Positions 27,158 through 34,916 of a stretch of 64,000 nucleotides of DNA are shown one piece after another. Origin of the DNA: Actinomycetota bacterium (GTDB taxonomy: Bacteria > Actinomycetota > Acidimicrobiia > Acidimicrobiales > JAMCPD01); NCBI GenBank assembly GCA_023379935.1, contig JAMCPD010000003.1, positions 1 to 64,000 on the forward strand, in the 5' to 3' direction. Under the pieces are notes generated by a model. The model did no database searches and was not told where the DNA came from. It saw nothing but the letters and a program-made list of their open reading frames with translations. The position numbers were made by a program, and so were the translations under genes. How positions within the stretch are numbered: the first letter of the stretch is position 1; each line of letters starts with the position of its first letter.

Positions 27158-28188
27158 CCGCCGGATACCTCTTCCAACGATGGTTTCCCGCCGGAAACGA
27201 ACGGCATCATAGAGCGGAGCTGTTTACCGACCTTTTCAATAGAATGATTCTTTGCCTGCTCCCTCAATTTATTGAAGTTAGGACGGCCGTTGGCATTTTC
27301 CTGGATCCATTCTTTGGCAAAACTTCCGTCCTTTATCTCTCCAAGTATCCTGCGCATCTCCTGCTTTACCGAATCATTGATTACGCGAGGACCTCGCGTC
27401 ATATCTCCATATTCCGCGGTATCAGAGATCGAAAAGCGCATACCGCTTATCCCCTGTTCATACATCAGATCCACTATCAACTTCAACTCGTGCAAACACT
27501 CAAAGTACGCCGACTCGGGCTGATAACCGGCCTCCACCAAAGTTTCATATCCGGCCATGGCAAGTGCCGTCAGTCCTCCACATAACACCACCTGTTCGCC
27601 AAAAAGATCGGTTTCAGTTTCTTCGGCAAAAGTTGTTTCAAGCACACCGGCTCTTGTGGCACCAAGTGCATAAGCATAAGCAAGTCCGAGCTCATGCGCC
27701 TTTTGAGTAGCATCTTGGGCTACCGCCAGTAGGGAGGGCACGCCACCGCCTTCCAAATAAGTACGCCGCACCAGATGTCCGGGGCCCTTTGGAGCCACCA
27801 TCACTACGTCTATGTCCTTTGGCGGGTTGATCTGAGCAAAATGAATGTTGAACCCATGTGCGAAAAACAAAGCTTTACCTGATGTCATGTGCGGTGCTAT
27901 CTGGGATTCATATATAGCCTTCTGTTCAGTATCAGGAGCCAACATCATAACTAAGTCGGCTTCACGGGCTGCTTGATCAATAGTGGCAACCTTGAGACCT
28001 TCGTCTTTGGCTTTAGGTATTGAAGATGAACCGTCTCGAAGTCCGACACGCACATCTATTCCGGAATCTCTCAAATTCAATGCATGTGCATGACCTTGTG
28101 ACCCATACCCCACTACTGCTACCTTGCGATCAGCTATCACCGATAAGTTTGCGTCTTTTTCATAATAAAGTTTTGTCATAAAAGACAA
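27154..28188 (-). CDS. ilvC: Ketol-acid reductoisomerase
   Basis: NADPH-dependent isomeroreductase of valine/isoleucine synthesis, 344 residues, class I (short) form. The Rossmann motif is [42 protein letters not shown] (metal ligands) and the C-terminal [15 protein letters not shown] segment are all typical. ATG start, 34 bases after serC. It is about 10 kb away from ilvBN, although these are often contiguous in actinobacteria. Confidence 0.96.
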   Translation of the reverse strand: MSFMTKLYYEKDANLSVIADRKVAVVGYGSQGHAHALNLRDSGIDVRVGLRDGSSSIPKAKDEGLKVATIDQAAREADLVMMLAPDTEQKAIYESQIAPHMTSGKALFFAHGFNIHFAQINPPKDIDVVMVAPKGPGHLVRRTYLEGGGVPSLLAVAQDATQKAHELGLAYAYALGATRAGVLETTFAEETETDLFGEQVVLCGGLTALAMAGYETLVEAGYQPESAYFECLHELKLIVDLMYEQGISGMRFSISDTAEYGDMTRGPRVINDSVKQEMRRILGEIKDGSFAKEWIQENANGRPNFNKLREQAKNHSIEKVGKQLRSMMPFVSGGKPSLEEVSGG

Positions 28189-28222
28189 GTATAGTATGTT
28201 TTGGACACAACCACTTCCAATT

Positions 28223-29437
28223 TTAGCGTCTGTATGGCTTGGAGCTTAATGCCTGTACCACATAGTCAATGCAGGAACACACCTGTTTTATATCATCCGG
28301 CTCTATAGCGGGAAACATAGCTATTCTAAGTTGGTTACGCCCAAGTTTTCTGTAGGGCTCGGTGTCTAATATACCGTTCTTTCTAAGTACTTTGGCAACT
28401 TGAGCGGCATCTATTGAGGGATCAAAATCTATAGTTGCAACTACGTGGCTGCGTTCCTCAGGCTTTACAACAAAGGGTGTGGCATAGGGACTTTGATCAG
28501 CCCACCCATAAAGGATCGAAGCCGACTTGTCACACCGGGAAACAGCCCAGGAAAGCCCGCCTTGCTCATTCATCCAACTGACCTGATCGGCCATTAAAAA
28601 TAAGGTAGCCAACGCAGGGGTATTGTATGTCTGCTCTTGGCGTGAATTGTCAAGTGCTAATTTCAAGTCCAAGGATGGAGGAATCCAGCGGGCGGTTGAA
28701 AAATCGCCGCTCGCAATACGTTCCACCCTTTCAAGCGCCAAAGGTGAAAGTATAGCTACCCACAATCCCCCATCAGAACCAAAGCACTTTTGCGGTGAGA
28801 AATAATAGACATCAAACTGTGTCGGGTCAATACGCAAACCGCCGGCCGCTGAAGTGGCATCCACCGCTATTATGGACTGGCGGATGTTTTCCGGACGCTC
28901 AATCGGCATCGCCACACCGGTAGAGGTCTCATTTTGAGTAAGCGCATAAAAATCTACCTCCGTATCAACCACCGGGTTAGGATAAGTGCCCGGGTCAGAC
29001 CGTATGATTTGAGGAGTTTCCAGCCAAGTAAAGACTTTTGCGGCTAAAGAAACGGAGTTTGCGAATTTGGAAGAAAACTCACCAAAGCTCAGATGCTGAC
29101 TACGTCGTTCAATGAGCGAAGTAACAGCTATATCCCAAAAAAAGGTTGCTCCGCCGTTTCCAAGCACTACCTCATAATCATCAGGCAACGCAAACAGCTC
29201 GCGTAGTCCAAAACGCAAGTTAGCCACCACAGAACGGACGCCATCTTTCCTGTGGCTGGTACCCATATATGTTGATGCAACTTGAGCCAAAGACTCCACA
29301 GCTTGGGGGCGTACTTTGGAAGGCCCCGAGGCGAAACGTCCGTCAGACGGCAACAAGTCGGGTGGAATGACAATCTCCGGCATTTTGGATATTTGTAGAG
29401 GGGCAATATTATCGCTACGTGTCATATCATCGCTCAT
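28223..29437 (-). CDS. serC: Phosphoserine aminotransferase
   Basis: PLP enzyme converting 3-phosphohydroxypyruvate to phosphoserine, about 404 residues. Sequence landmarks such as [53 protein letters not shown] and the PLP lysine in [13 protein letters not shown] match the actinobacterial type. The ORF track uses ATG at 29464, but a promoter-like TTGAAT-17-TATATA places the transcription start near 29457, downstream of that codon, so ATG 29437 (MSDDMTR) is preferred; neither has a good Shine-Dalgarno. First gene of serC-ilvC-leuA. Confidence 0.92.
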   Translation of the reverse strand: MSDDMTRSDNIAPLQISKMPEIVIPPDLLPSDGRFASGPSKVRPQAVESLAQVASTYMGTSHRKDGVRSVVANLRFGLRELFALPDDYEVVLGNGGATFFWDIAVTSLIERRSQHLSFGEFSSKFANSVSLAAKVFTWLETPQIIRSDPGTYPNPVVDTEVDFYALTQNETSTGVAMPIERPENIRQSIIAVDATSAAGGLRIDPTQFDVYYFSPQKCFGSDGGLWVAILSPLALERVERIASGDFSTARWIPPSLDLKLALDNSRQEQTYNTPALATLFLMADQVSWMNEQGGLSWAVSRCDKSASILYGWADQSPYATPFVVKPEERSHVVATIDFDPSIDAAQVAKVLRKNGILDTEPYRKLGRNQLRIAMFPAIEPDDIKQVCSCIDYVVQALSSKPYRR

Positions 29438-29463
29438 GCGATTCAAGTCTAGTGGTATGGGCA

Positions 29464-29492
29464 TATATAATGCTACTCGAAGAAAAATTCAA
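29464..29492 (-). promoter_or_regulatory. Putative promoter of serC-ilvC-leuA
   Basis: On the minus strand TTGAAT is followed after 17 bases by TATATA. The predicted transcript would begin within about 20 bases of the ATG at 29437. Confidence 0.45.
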
Positions 29493-29621
29493 GTTGTTTC
29501 TCGGATTGGCATTGATATGGCGCACACAATAGAACAATATACGGGTTTCCCCCTCCAAAATAGTCTAATCTTTGTATATGAATGACCTATTTTCACAAAA
29601 CAATAAAATAAGGATGCGCTA

Positions 29622-30902
29622 TTGAGGTTCAAATATCTGCTATCCACCAAACTTTGGATAATCTTTGCGGTATTGGTTTTGATTGCAACAGGCATGCTTT
29701 ACTCTTTGGAGTGGGGCAGTTGGATACTGAATAAACCGTCGTATGGTTGGACCACCCCCGGAGATCTATGGGGAATTGTACATTCTGTCAAAGACGTAAC
29801 GTCAGGTTATTTTGGACATATCTACAGAGATGGAAACGGGATTGTAACCTTTCCCGCGATACTATTGATATTGGCTCCGGCTGTCTTGTTGAATACCAGA
29901 CTCGGTGGCAGTTTTACCACCAGGCTTCTTGTGCATCCCCTCCCTCACTTAAACCCCCGTCCCGATGCATGGCTAATCATCGGTCCTTATGAGATGCTAA
30001 TTGGCAGCCTGCCTCTTTTTGCGCTTGATGCGCTCGCCAAAAGATTGGGTATTTCTACTGCCAGACGGGTTGTCTTGACATTTTTAGAAATGGCGGCATT
30101 GTGGCCGCTATTGGTAATATGGGGCCATCCCGAAGATGCTCTTGCGGTCGGCATCGGTCTTTATGGGCTTATGGCAGCTTACGACAAACGCCATGTCAAA
30201 GCGGGATGGTTGTTTGGCATAGCTATTTCGATACAGCCCTTGGTTGGTTTAATCTTTCCGATTATATTCGGGTTGACGGAAAAAAGACACTGGCTGTCAC
30301 TTGGCATACGGGGCGTATTGCCGTCGTTTGCCTTGTTGGTTGTTCCGATTATATCAAGTCCTAGATCAACACTGACATCTATTTTGCAACAACCAAGTTA
30401 CCCGCTAGCTGATCATCCCACCCCTTGGGTTTATTTATCACCAAAAATAACATTCAATACGGGCTACTCCAGAGCGGTACCCACCCAGTTGCATATTACA
30501 GGTCACCTGCCTTTAGTTGTGTCAGCAGGCCCGACGCGCATATTTGCCATAATTGCCGCTTTTACTATCGGATACTGGATACTTCGCCACCACCCTGGTC
30601 TAATATTGGTACTGTGGCTGGCCGGGCTTAGCTTCGCTGCAAGATGTTTTTTTGAGTCCGTCATGGTTCCTTACTATTTCTGGCCTGCAATTGCCATTTC
30701 GCTTCTCATAGCATCTAAGGGTAGCTGGGCAAAGTTTATCTCAGTTGTTTTATTTGCCGGGGCATTAACCGTATTCAGTTACTGGCGCATGACACCTTGG
30801 ATATACTGGTCATCCATGATGCTTTTATTAATTGCTACCCTCGGTTTTGCCATCCCAACTTCTGATAATAAAGTAGAGGCCATAGTGAAGTTGGAGTCTT
30901 AG
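29622..30902 (+). CDS. Multipass membrane protein, GT-C/GT87-like (copy 1)
   Basis: A 426-residue integral membrane protein with about ten hydrophobic segments. The stretch IWGHPEDALAVGIGLYGLMAAYDK followed by AGWLFGIAISIQPL resembles the loop-and-helix pattern of polyprenol-phosphate-dependent GT-C mannosyltransferases (GT87/DUF2029), but I cannot confirm the catalytic acidic residues, so the call is tentative. Start is TTG with AAGGA nine bases upstream. It is followed after 3 bases by a paralogue sharing long identical DNA blocks. Role may be extracytoplasmic glycosylation or lipid glycan assembly (inference). Confidence 0.6.
   Translation: MRFKYLLSTKLWIIFAVLVLIATGMLYSLEWGSWILNKPSYGWTTPGDLWGIVHSVKDVTSGYFGHIYRDGNGIVTFPAILLILAPAVLLNTRLGGSFTTRLLVHPLPHLNPRPDAWLIIGPYEMLIGSLPLFALDALAKRLGISTARRVVLTFLEMAALWPLLVIWGHPEDALAVGIGLYGLMAAYDKRHVKAGWLFGIAISIQPLVGLIFPIIFGLTEKRHWLSLGIRGVLPSFALLVVPIISSPRSTLTSILQQPSYPLADHPTPWVYLSPKITFNTGYSRAVPTQLHITGHLPLVVSAGPTRIFAIIAAFTIGYWILRHHPGLILVLWLAGLSFAARCFFESVMVPYYFWPAIAISLLIASKGSWAKFISVVLFAGALTVFSYWRMTPWIYWSSMMLLLIATLGFAIPTSDNKVEAIVKLES
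29966..30374 (+). repeat. 409-bp direct repeat, copy 1 (identical at 31346-31754)
   Basis: By line-by-line reading, 409 bases are identical to 31346-31754. Two further identical blocks continue the match: 30411-30450 with 31791-31830, and 30494-30664 with 31955-32125. All lie inside the two GT-C-like genes; flanking parts of the genes are clearly diverged. Confidence 0.95.
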
Positions 30903-30905
30903 CCG

Positions 30906-32381
30906 GTGAAGTTGATAAGGATAAAGCCCACAAAAGTGAAATTCAGTCGACAATGGGTTGTATGGTGGGTTGTCTTGGCGGTATTGATTTTAGCCGTATC
31001 CGGCATGCTTTATTCTCTGGAGTGGACCAGGCTACTTGGGGAGGTTGCAAAACCATTAATAAAATGCTCTTCGGGAAATTACTGCTACATCAAAAACCAT
31101 ACGCTCCATAAAGCTCCCAAATGGGCAGTTCATAAATCATTTACTTGGTGGATCACACCAGGTGACCTTTGGGGCACTTTACGAGCCACGCAATATGTTG
31201 TCTGGGGATACTTTGGTGGTGTTTATACAACCGGCGCCCCTTTGGTGGTTTTCCCCGGAATACTGTTGATATTGGCTCCTGCTGTCTGGCTTAGCCAAAC
31301 TCTGGGCTTAAATTTTTCCTACCCTTTTGCCATACCTAATCCAACTGCATGGCTAATCATCGGTCCTTATGAGATGCTAATTGGCAGCCTGCCTCTTTTT
31401 GCGCTTGATGCGCTCGCCAAAAGATTGGGTATTTCTACTGCCAGACGGGTTGTCTTGACATTTTTAGAAATGGCGGCATTGTGGCCGCTATTGGTAATAT
31501 GGGGCCATCCCGAAGATGCTCTTGCGGTCGGCATCGGTCTTTATGGGCTTATGGCAGCTTACGACAAACGCCATGTCAAAGCGGGATGGTTGTTTGGCAT
31601 AGCTATTTCGATACAGCCCTTGGTTGGTTTAATCTTTCCGATTATATTCGGGTTGACGGAAAAAAGACACTGGCTGTCACTTGGCATACGGGGCGTATTG
31701 CCGTCGTTTGCCTTGTTGGTTGTTCCGATTATATCAAGTCCTAGATCAACACTGCGAGCTATTTTACAACAACCAAACTATCCCACAATCGATCATCCCA
31801 CCCCTTGGGTTTATTTATCACCAAAAATAAGTCTGGTTACGCCCAGTCACATAAAGCCCAGTCACATAAAGCCCAGTCACATAAAGCATATTTCGGACAT
31901 TCACCATGCCGAAAAAACCGCCTTGATATCACACACTGCCTCTGTAATACATCGTATTACAGGTCACCTGCCTTTAGTTGTGTCAGCAGGCCCGACGCGC
32001 ATATTTGCCATAATTGCCGCTTTTACTATCGGATACTGGATACTTCGCCACCACCCTGGTCTAATATTGGTACTGTGGCTGGCCGGGCTTAGCTTCGCTG
32101 CAAGATGTTTTTTTGAGTCCGTCATAGACCCTTACTATTTCTGGCCCGCAATTGGCTTGGGAATCCTGGTAGCAGCCCAAAGTAGCCGGATTAGATTTGC
32201 TTTAGCTGCCTTGTTCGCAGCTGCACTGGCTGTATTCAGCTATTGGCATTTTAATCCATGGGTTTACTGGTTGTTGATGATGGTTTTGCTATCCGGTGTT
32301 CTTGCCACCGGCATCCCCAGCGTTAACAGTGCTGACGTTGGGATAAGTGGATTAATGGAAATAAAAGAAACTGAGAACTGA
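30906..32381 (+). CDS. Multipass membrane protein, GT-C/GT87-like (copy 2)
   Basis: Paralogue of the preceding gene, 491 residues. The central membrane core is identical at DNA level to copy 1, while the N-terminal ~130 residues, the extracytoplasmic-type loop after WVYLSPK and the C-terminal ~80 residues differ. This copy has an extra loop with cysteines (KCSSGNYCYIK) after the first membrane segment and a tandem PSHIK triple repeat in the later loop. GTG start 3 bases after copy 1, so they are co-transcribed. An intrinsic-type hairpin follows. Function tentative, as for copy 1. Confidence 0.6.
   Translation: MKLIRIKPTKVKFSRQWVVWWVVLAVLILAVSGMLYSLEWTRLLGEVAKPLIKCSSGNYCYIKNHTLHKAPKWAVHKSFTWWITPGDLWGTLRATQYVVWGYFGGVYTTGAPLVVFPGILLILAPAVWLSQTLGLNFSYPFAIPNPTAWLIIGPYEMLIGSLPLFALDALAKRLGISTARRVVLTFLEMAALWPLLVIWGHPEDALAVGIGLYGLMAAYDKRHVKAGWLFGIAISIQPLVGLIFPIIFGLTEKRHWLSLGIRGVLPSFALLVVPIISSPRSTLRAILQQPNYPTIDHPTPWVYLSPKISLVTPSHIKPSHIKPSHIKHISDIHHAEKTALISHTASVIHRITGHLPLVVSAGPTRIFAIIAAFTIGYWILRHHPGLILVLWLAGLSFAARCFFESVIDPYYFWPAIGLGILVAAQSSRIRFALAALFAAALAVFSYWHFNPWVYWLLMMVLLSGVLATGIPSVNSADVGISGLMEIKETEN
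31346..31754 (+). repeat. 409-bp direct repeat, copy 2 (identical at 29966-30374)
   Basis: Second copy of the identical block within the downstream paralogue, offset by 1,380 bases from copy 1. No transposase or terminal inverted repeats flank it. Confidence 0.95.
31842..31886. repeat. 15-nt triple tandem repeat in GT-C copy 2
   Basis: Three perfect copies of CCCAGTCACATAAAG encode PSHIKPSHIKPSHIK in a loop that is absent from copy 1. Confidence 0.95.
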
Positions 32382-32392
32382 GCTTAACCTAT

Positions 32393-32432
32393 AAAGGGAC
32401 TCTGAAAAACTTTCGCTTCCCAAAGTCCCTTT
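32393..32432. terminator. Hairpin between GT-C copy 2 and the second pilin
   Basis: AAAGGGACT pairs perfectly with AGTCCCTTT across a 22-base loop, with outer CCTATA/TATAGG extending the symmetry. The T/A ends suit bidirectional termination between two convergent transcripts. Confidence 0.6.
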
Positions 32433-32457
32433 GTTAGATTATAGGATTTGATATATT

Positions 32458-32491
32458 TCTATAATAAAGGCCTGTCTATAATAAAGACCTG
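32458..32491. repeat. 17-nt tandem duplication in the convergent spacer
   Basis: Two copies of TCTATAATAAAGGCCTG, differing by one base, lie between the hairpin and the pilin stop. The unit is not a multiple of three. Confidence 0.85.
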
Positions 32492-32507
32492 TCAAGCCAC
32501 CTATAGT

Positions 32508-33143
32508 CTATATACCTACCGCAGTACCTGCTGCAGTGAAACTGTTCTTCCATCCAGAAGCAGGTGCTGTACCAATAGCCGCGGTGCAGCTTGTCTGCTT
32601 AGCTGCAGCACCATAAAACGTGCCAGTAGCACCAGAGTTAACAGTAGAAGCATTGGACTCTACATCCAGTATATACCAACATGCACCTGATGCGGAATAT
32701 GCAGCTAGCTCTACAGACTGGGCTGCCGTCGTGCCGGTAGTGACGGAAAGCTCATTTGGGCCACTAATAGCACTACCAGGGTAATACGACAATGTAGGCT
32801 CTTTTGCACCCATTACACATGCGAGAGCAGTCGGATTTAGTAATCCGGCGCAAGATTGCGCAGTGCCGTCAACAGCCCCCGTACCAGAGTAGTTGGTACC
32901 TGGGTTATAACTCTGCGATATTTCATAAACAAGCTTTGCTGTAGTCAAACCGTTGGTTAGATCTGATTGCGCGGCACGGTTCTGTGCTGAACCCCTTACA
33001 CCTAAGAATGTAGGTATTGCTATAGCTATAAGAATAGCCATAATCAACAATACCACCATTAATTCAATAAGGGTAAAGCCCTCTTCTACTTCGGCACCCA
33101 TACACCCTGTACAGTGCTTACGTTTTAAACTCAATAACTTCAT
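32508..33143 (-). CDS. Type IV pilin (second copy)
   Basis: Structural pilin, 211 residues. The class III signal EVEEG is followed by FTLIELMVVLLIMAILIAIAIP, then TFLGVRGSAQNRAAQ, nearly identical to the first pilin at 17603-18223. The C-terminal domain differs but keeps CWYILDVES and further cysteines likely to form a disulfide loop. ATG start with AAAAAAGGAGC upstream. It stands alone, away from the assembly genes, with a clear -10 box. Confidence 0.93.
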   Translation of the reverse strand: MKLLSLKRKHCTGCMGAEVEEGFTLIELMVVLLIMAILIAIAIPTFLGVRGSAQNRAAQSDLTNGLTTAKLVYEISQSYNPGTNYSGTGAVDGTAQSCAGLLNPTALACVMGAKEPTLSYYPGSAISGPNELSVTTGTTAAQSVELAAYSASGACWYILDVESNASTVNSGATGTFYGAAAKQTSCTAAIGTAPASGWKNSFTAAGTAVGI

Positions 33144-33173
33144 AATTATTGCTCCTTTTTTGTCTATTGTTCA

Positions 33174-33179
33174 ATTATA
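33174..33179 (-). promoter_or_regulatory. -10 box of the second pilin gene
   Basis: A perfect TATAAT on the minus strand lies about 31 bases before the pilin ATG, with a strong Shine-Dalgarno between. The -35 region (CAAAGG at 17 bases) is poor, so an activator or another sigma factor may be needed. Confidence 0.5.
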
Positions 33180-33410
33180 AAACTCCCACTTTTCTCCCTT
33201 TGACCGGAAGTAGCATGAAAGCTTCAACTACATTACTAAAAGTTGTTATCGGTATACAAACCAACAAACTTAAGTAAAAAAAATTTGGGTTCTAATGCTG
33301 AAGTTCAACTTCTCAAACAGAGCTAGTGAACTTGCGATTAATATTTTAAAGTACACCAACTTCAAAAGGAAATAGTTTAAAAAGTTATTCCCAGCCCATA
33401 TTAGACAAAC

Positions 33411-33539
33411 GTTATCAGATCCATGCTTCTAGTCCGGGCTTTCTGAGTCTGGCTGGGTACTCTTGGTAACAGCCACTGAGACAGGCGGAAGTTTGCCCTC
33501 TATGTTAATAATTGCTCATGCGGGAGCTTTCCTGATAGC
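33411..33539 (+). ncRNA. Candidate structured RNA upstream of the aminotransferase-serA operon
   Basis: The ends pair by an 8-bp stem: GTTATCAG (33411-33418) with CTGATAGC (33532-33539). Inside are a hairpin GTCT-GGCTG/CAGCC-(bulge)-AGAC (33447-33482) with an inner TAC/GTA extension, a possible GGGC/GCCC stem (33436-33439 with 33495-33498) and a GCTC/GAGC hairpin (33514-33527). A U-G pair in the closing stem favours the plus strand. It lies about 150 bases before the aminotransferase gene. I compared it by eye with common riboswitch motifs (TPP, cobalamin, SAM, FMN, c-di-GMP, glycine) and saw no match. It could be a leader element, a small RNA or chance folding. Confidence 0.35.
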
Positions 33540-33688
33540 GAGAAATATGAAGTATATTATGGAATCCAGATGAACTATACTCAATCGAAATGAAATAGAT
33601 TGTACTTTGAAGTCGAATTTCAAAAAACCTTTAAAAACTGTATAAATGCTATAGTTCTTGAGATCCGGGGATTAGAATAGCAAGAAGA

Positions 33689-34915
33689 ATGGAAGATAGT
33701 ATACCTACCAATGTTATATCCGCCAAAGTGGCGGCAATAGCTCCCTCGGCTACTTTGGCTGTAGATGCCAAGGCTAAGGCATTGAAAGTCGCCGGTGAAA
33801 ATGTAATAGGATTCGGAGCGGGGGAACCGGACTTTCCCACTCCCGAACATATAGTACAAGCGGCTATTAAAGCTTGTTCAAATCCCCGTAATCATCATTA
33901 TACACCGACATCAGGACTTTTAGAACTGAAAGAAGCGGTTGTCGCTAAAACTGCCAGGGATTCCGGCCTTCAAATCAAACCCGCTAATGTGCTTGTCAGC
34001 GCCGGAGCAAAACATGCTGTCTACAGCGCTTGTATGACCCTCTTGGATCCCGGAGACGAAGTAATACTGCCGGGGCCATACTGGGGAACATACGCCGAGA
34101 TAATATCGCTTGCGGGTGGCATACCAAAGATAGTCCACACCGATGAGTCAAGCAGTTTCAAGGCAACCGTGGAACAACTTGAAAAAGCGCTTAGCCCTCA
34201 CACAAAGATGTTGATCTTCGTATCTCCTTCCAACCCTACAGGAACTGTTTATGACCAAAAAGAGATGACGGAAATAGGCAAGTGGGTTGCAGAAACCGGT
34301 ATATGGATATTAACAGACGAGATATATGAACACCTGGTATACGAAACAACCTCCTTAGCCCCCTGCTTATCCATGCCGGTCTGTGCACCTGAAACGACTG
34401 ATCGTTGTGTAGTTATAAACGGAGTATCCAAGACTTACGCCATGACGGGATGGCGGGTTGGATGGTTAATTGGACCGGAGAATGTAATAAAAGCCGCAGA
34501 CAACCTTCAGTCCAACTCCACCTCCAACATAGCAAATGTCTCACAGATGGCTGCCGTAGCGGCTCTTGAAGGAGACATGTCATCTGTAGAATCTATGCGT
34601 GACACCTATAACAGAAGGCGCAAACTGATTATTTCACTTTTAAAAGATATCCCCGGTATCACCTGTATGGAACCCAAAGGAGCTTTTTATGTATTCCCCT
34701 CCCTTAAAGCCCTCCTTGGACATACCTATAACGGCGTTACTCCAACAACCACACTGGAACTTGCCGAAACCATATTAGACCAAGCAAAAGTTGCTTTTGT
34801 GCCGGGTGAGGCATTTGATGCTCCGGGTTATGCAAGATTCTCTTATGCGGTGTCTGATAGTGATATTGAAGAGGGAATTGGCAGAATGAAACGGTTAGTG
34901 GAAGAATCTATATAG
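33689..34915 (+). CDS. aspC: Class I aminotransferase (aspartate aminotransferase type)
   Basis: PLP-dependent fold-type I aminotransferase, 408 residues. FGAGEPDFPTPEHI, HHYTPTSGLLELKEAV, VSPSNPTGTVYD, TDEIYEHLVYE and the Schiff-base lysine in NGVSKTYAMTGWRVGW are typical of the AspC/AAT I-gamma group. Adjacent serA suggests a role in amino-acid synthesis, though prephenate- or other 2-oxoacid activity is possible. ATG start with a weak purine-rich Shine-Dalgarno. Its stop is one base from the serA start. Confidence 0.87.
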   Translation: MEDSIPTNVISAKVAAIAPSATLAVDAKAKALKVAGENVIGFGAGEPDFPTPEHIVQAAIKACSNPRNHHYTPTSGLLELKEAVVAKTARDSGLQIKPANVLVSAGAKHAVYSACMTLLDPGDEVILPGPYWGTYAEIISLAGGIPKIVHTDESSSFKATVEQLEKALSPHTKMLIFVSPSNPTGTVYDQKEMTEIGKWVAETGIWILTDEIYEHLVYETTSLAPCLSMPVCAPETTDRCVVINGVSKTYAMTGWRVGWLIGPENVIKAADNLQSNSTSNIANVSQMAAVAALEGDMSSVESMRDTYNRRRKLIISLLKDIPGITCMEPKGAFYVFPSLKALLGHTYNGVTPTTTLELAETILDQAKVAFVPGEAFDAPGYARFSYAVSDSDIEEGIGRMKRLVEESI

Positions 34916-34916
34916 T

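Larger units (their letters stand above)
33144..33688. other. 545-base intergenic region between pilin 2 and the aminotransferase gene
   Basis: No plausible protein gene lies here. The left part is A+T rich and holds the pilin promoter. The middle (about 33410-33540) is visibly richer in G+C and foldable and is listed as a candidate RNA. The right part is A+T rich and contains TATAAA and TATAGT hexamers that could be -10 boxes for the downstream operon. Confidence 0.6.

Noticed and set aside
29438-29464. Upstream ATG of serC at 29464
   Set aside because: It overlaps the predicted -10 box, so a transcript from that promoter would not contain it; kept only as an alternative.
29966-31754. Insertion sequence explaining the 409-bp identical repeat
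   Set aside because: The repeat is in-frame coding sequence of two paralogues, with no transposase, terminal inverted repeats or target duplication.
13443-33363. Shared 15-mer AAAGTACACCAACTT near 13442 and 33349
   Set aside because: A few identical 15-mers are expected by chance in 64 kb; no wider similarity or symmetry supports a binding site.
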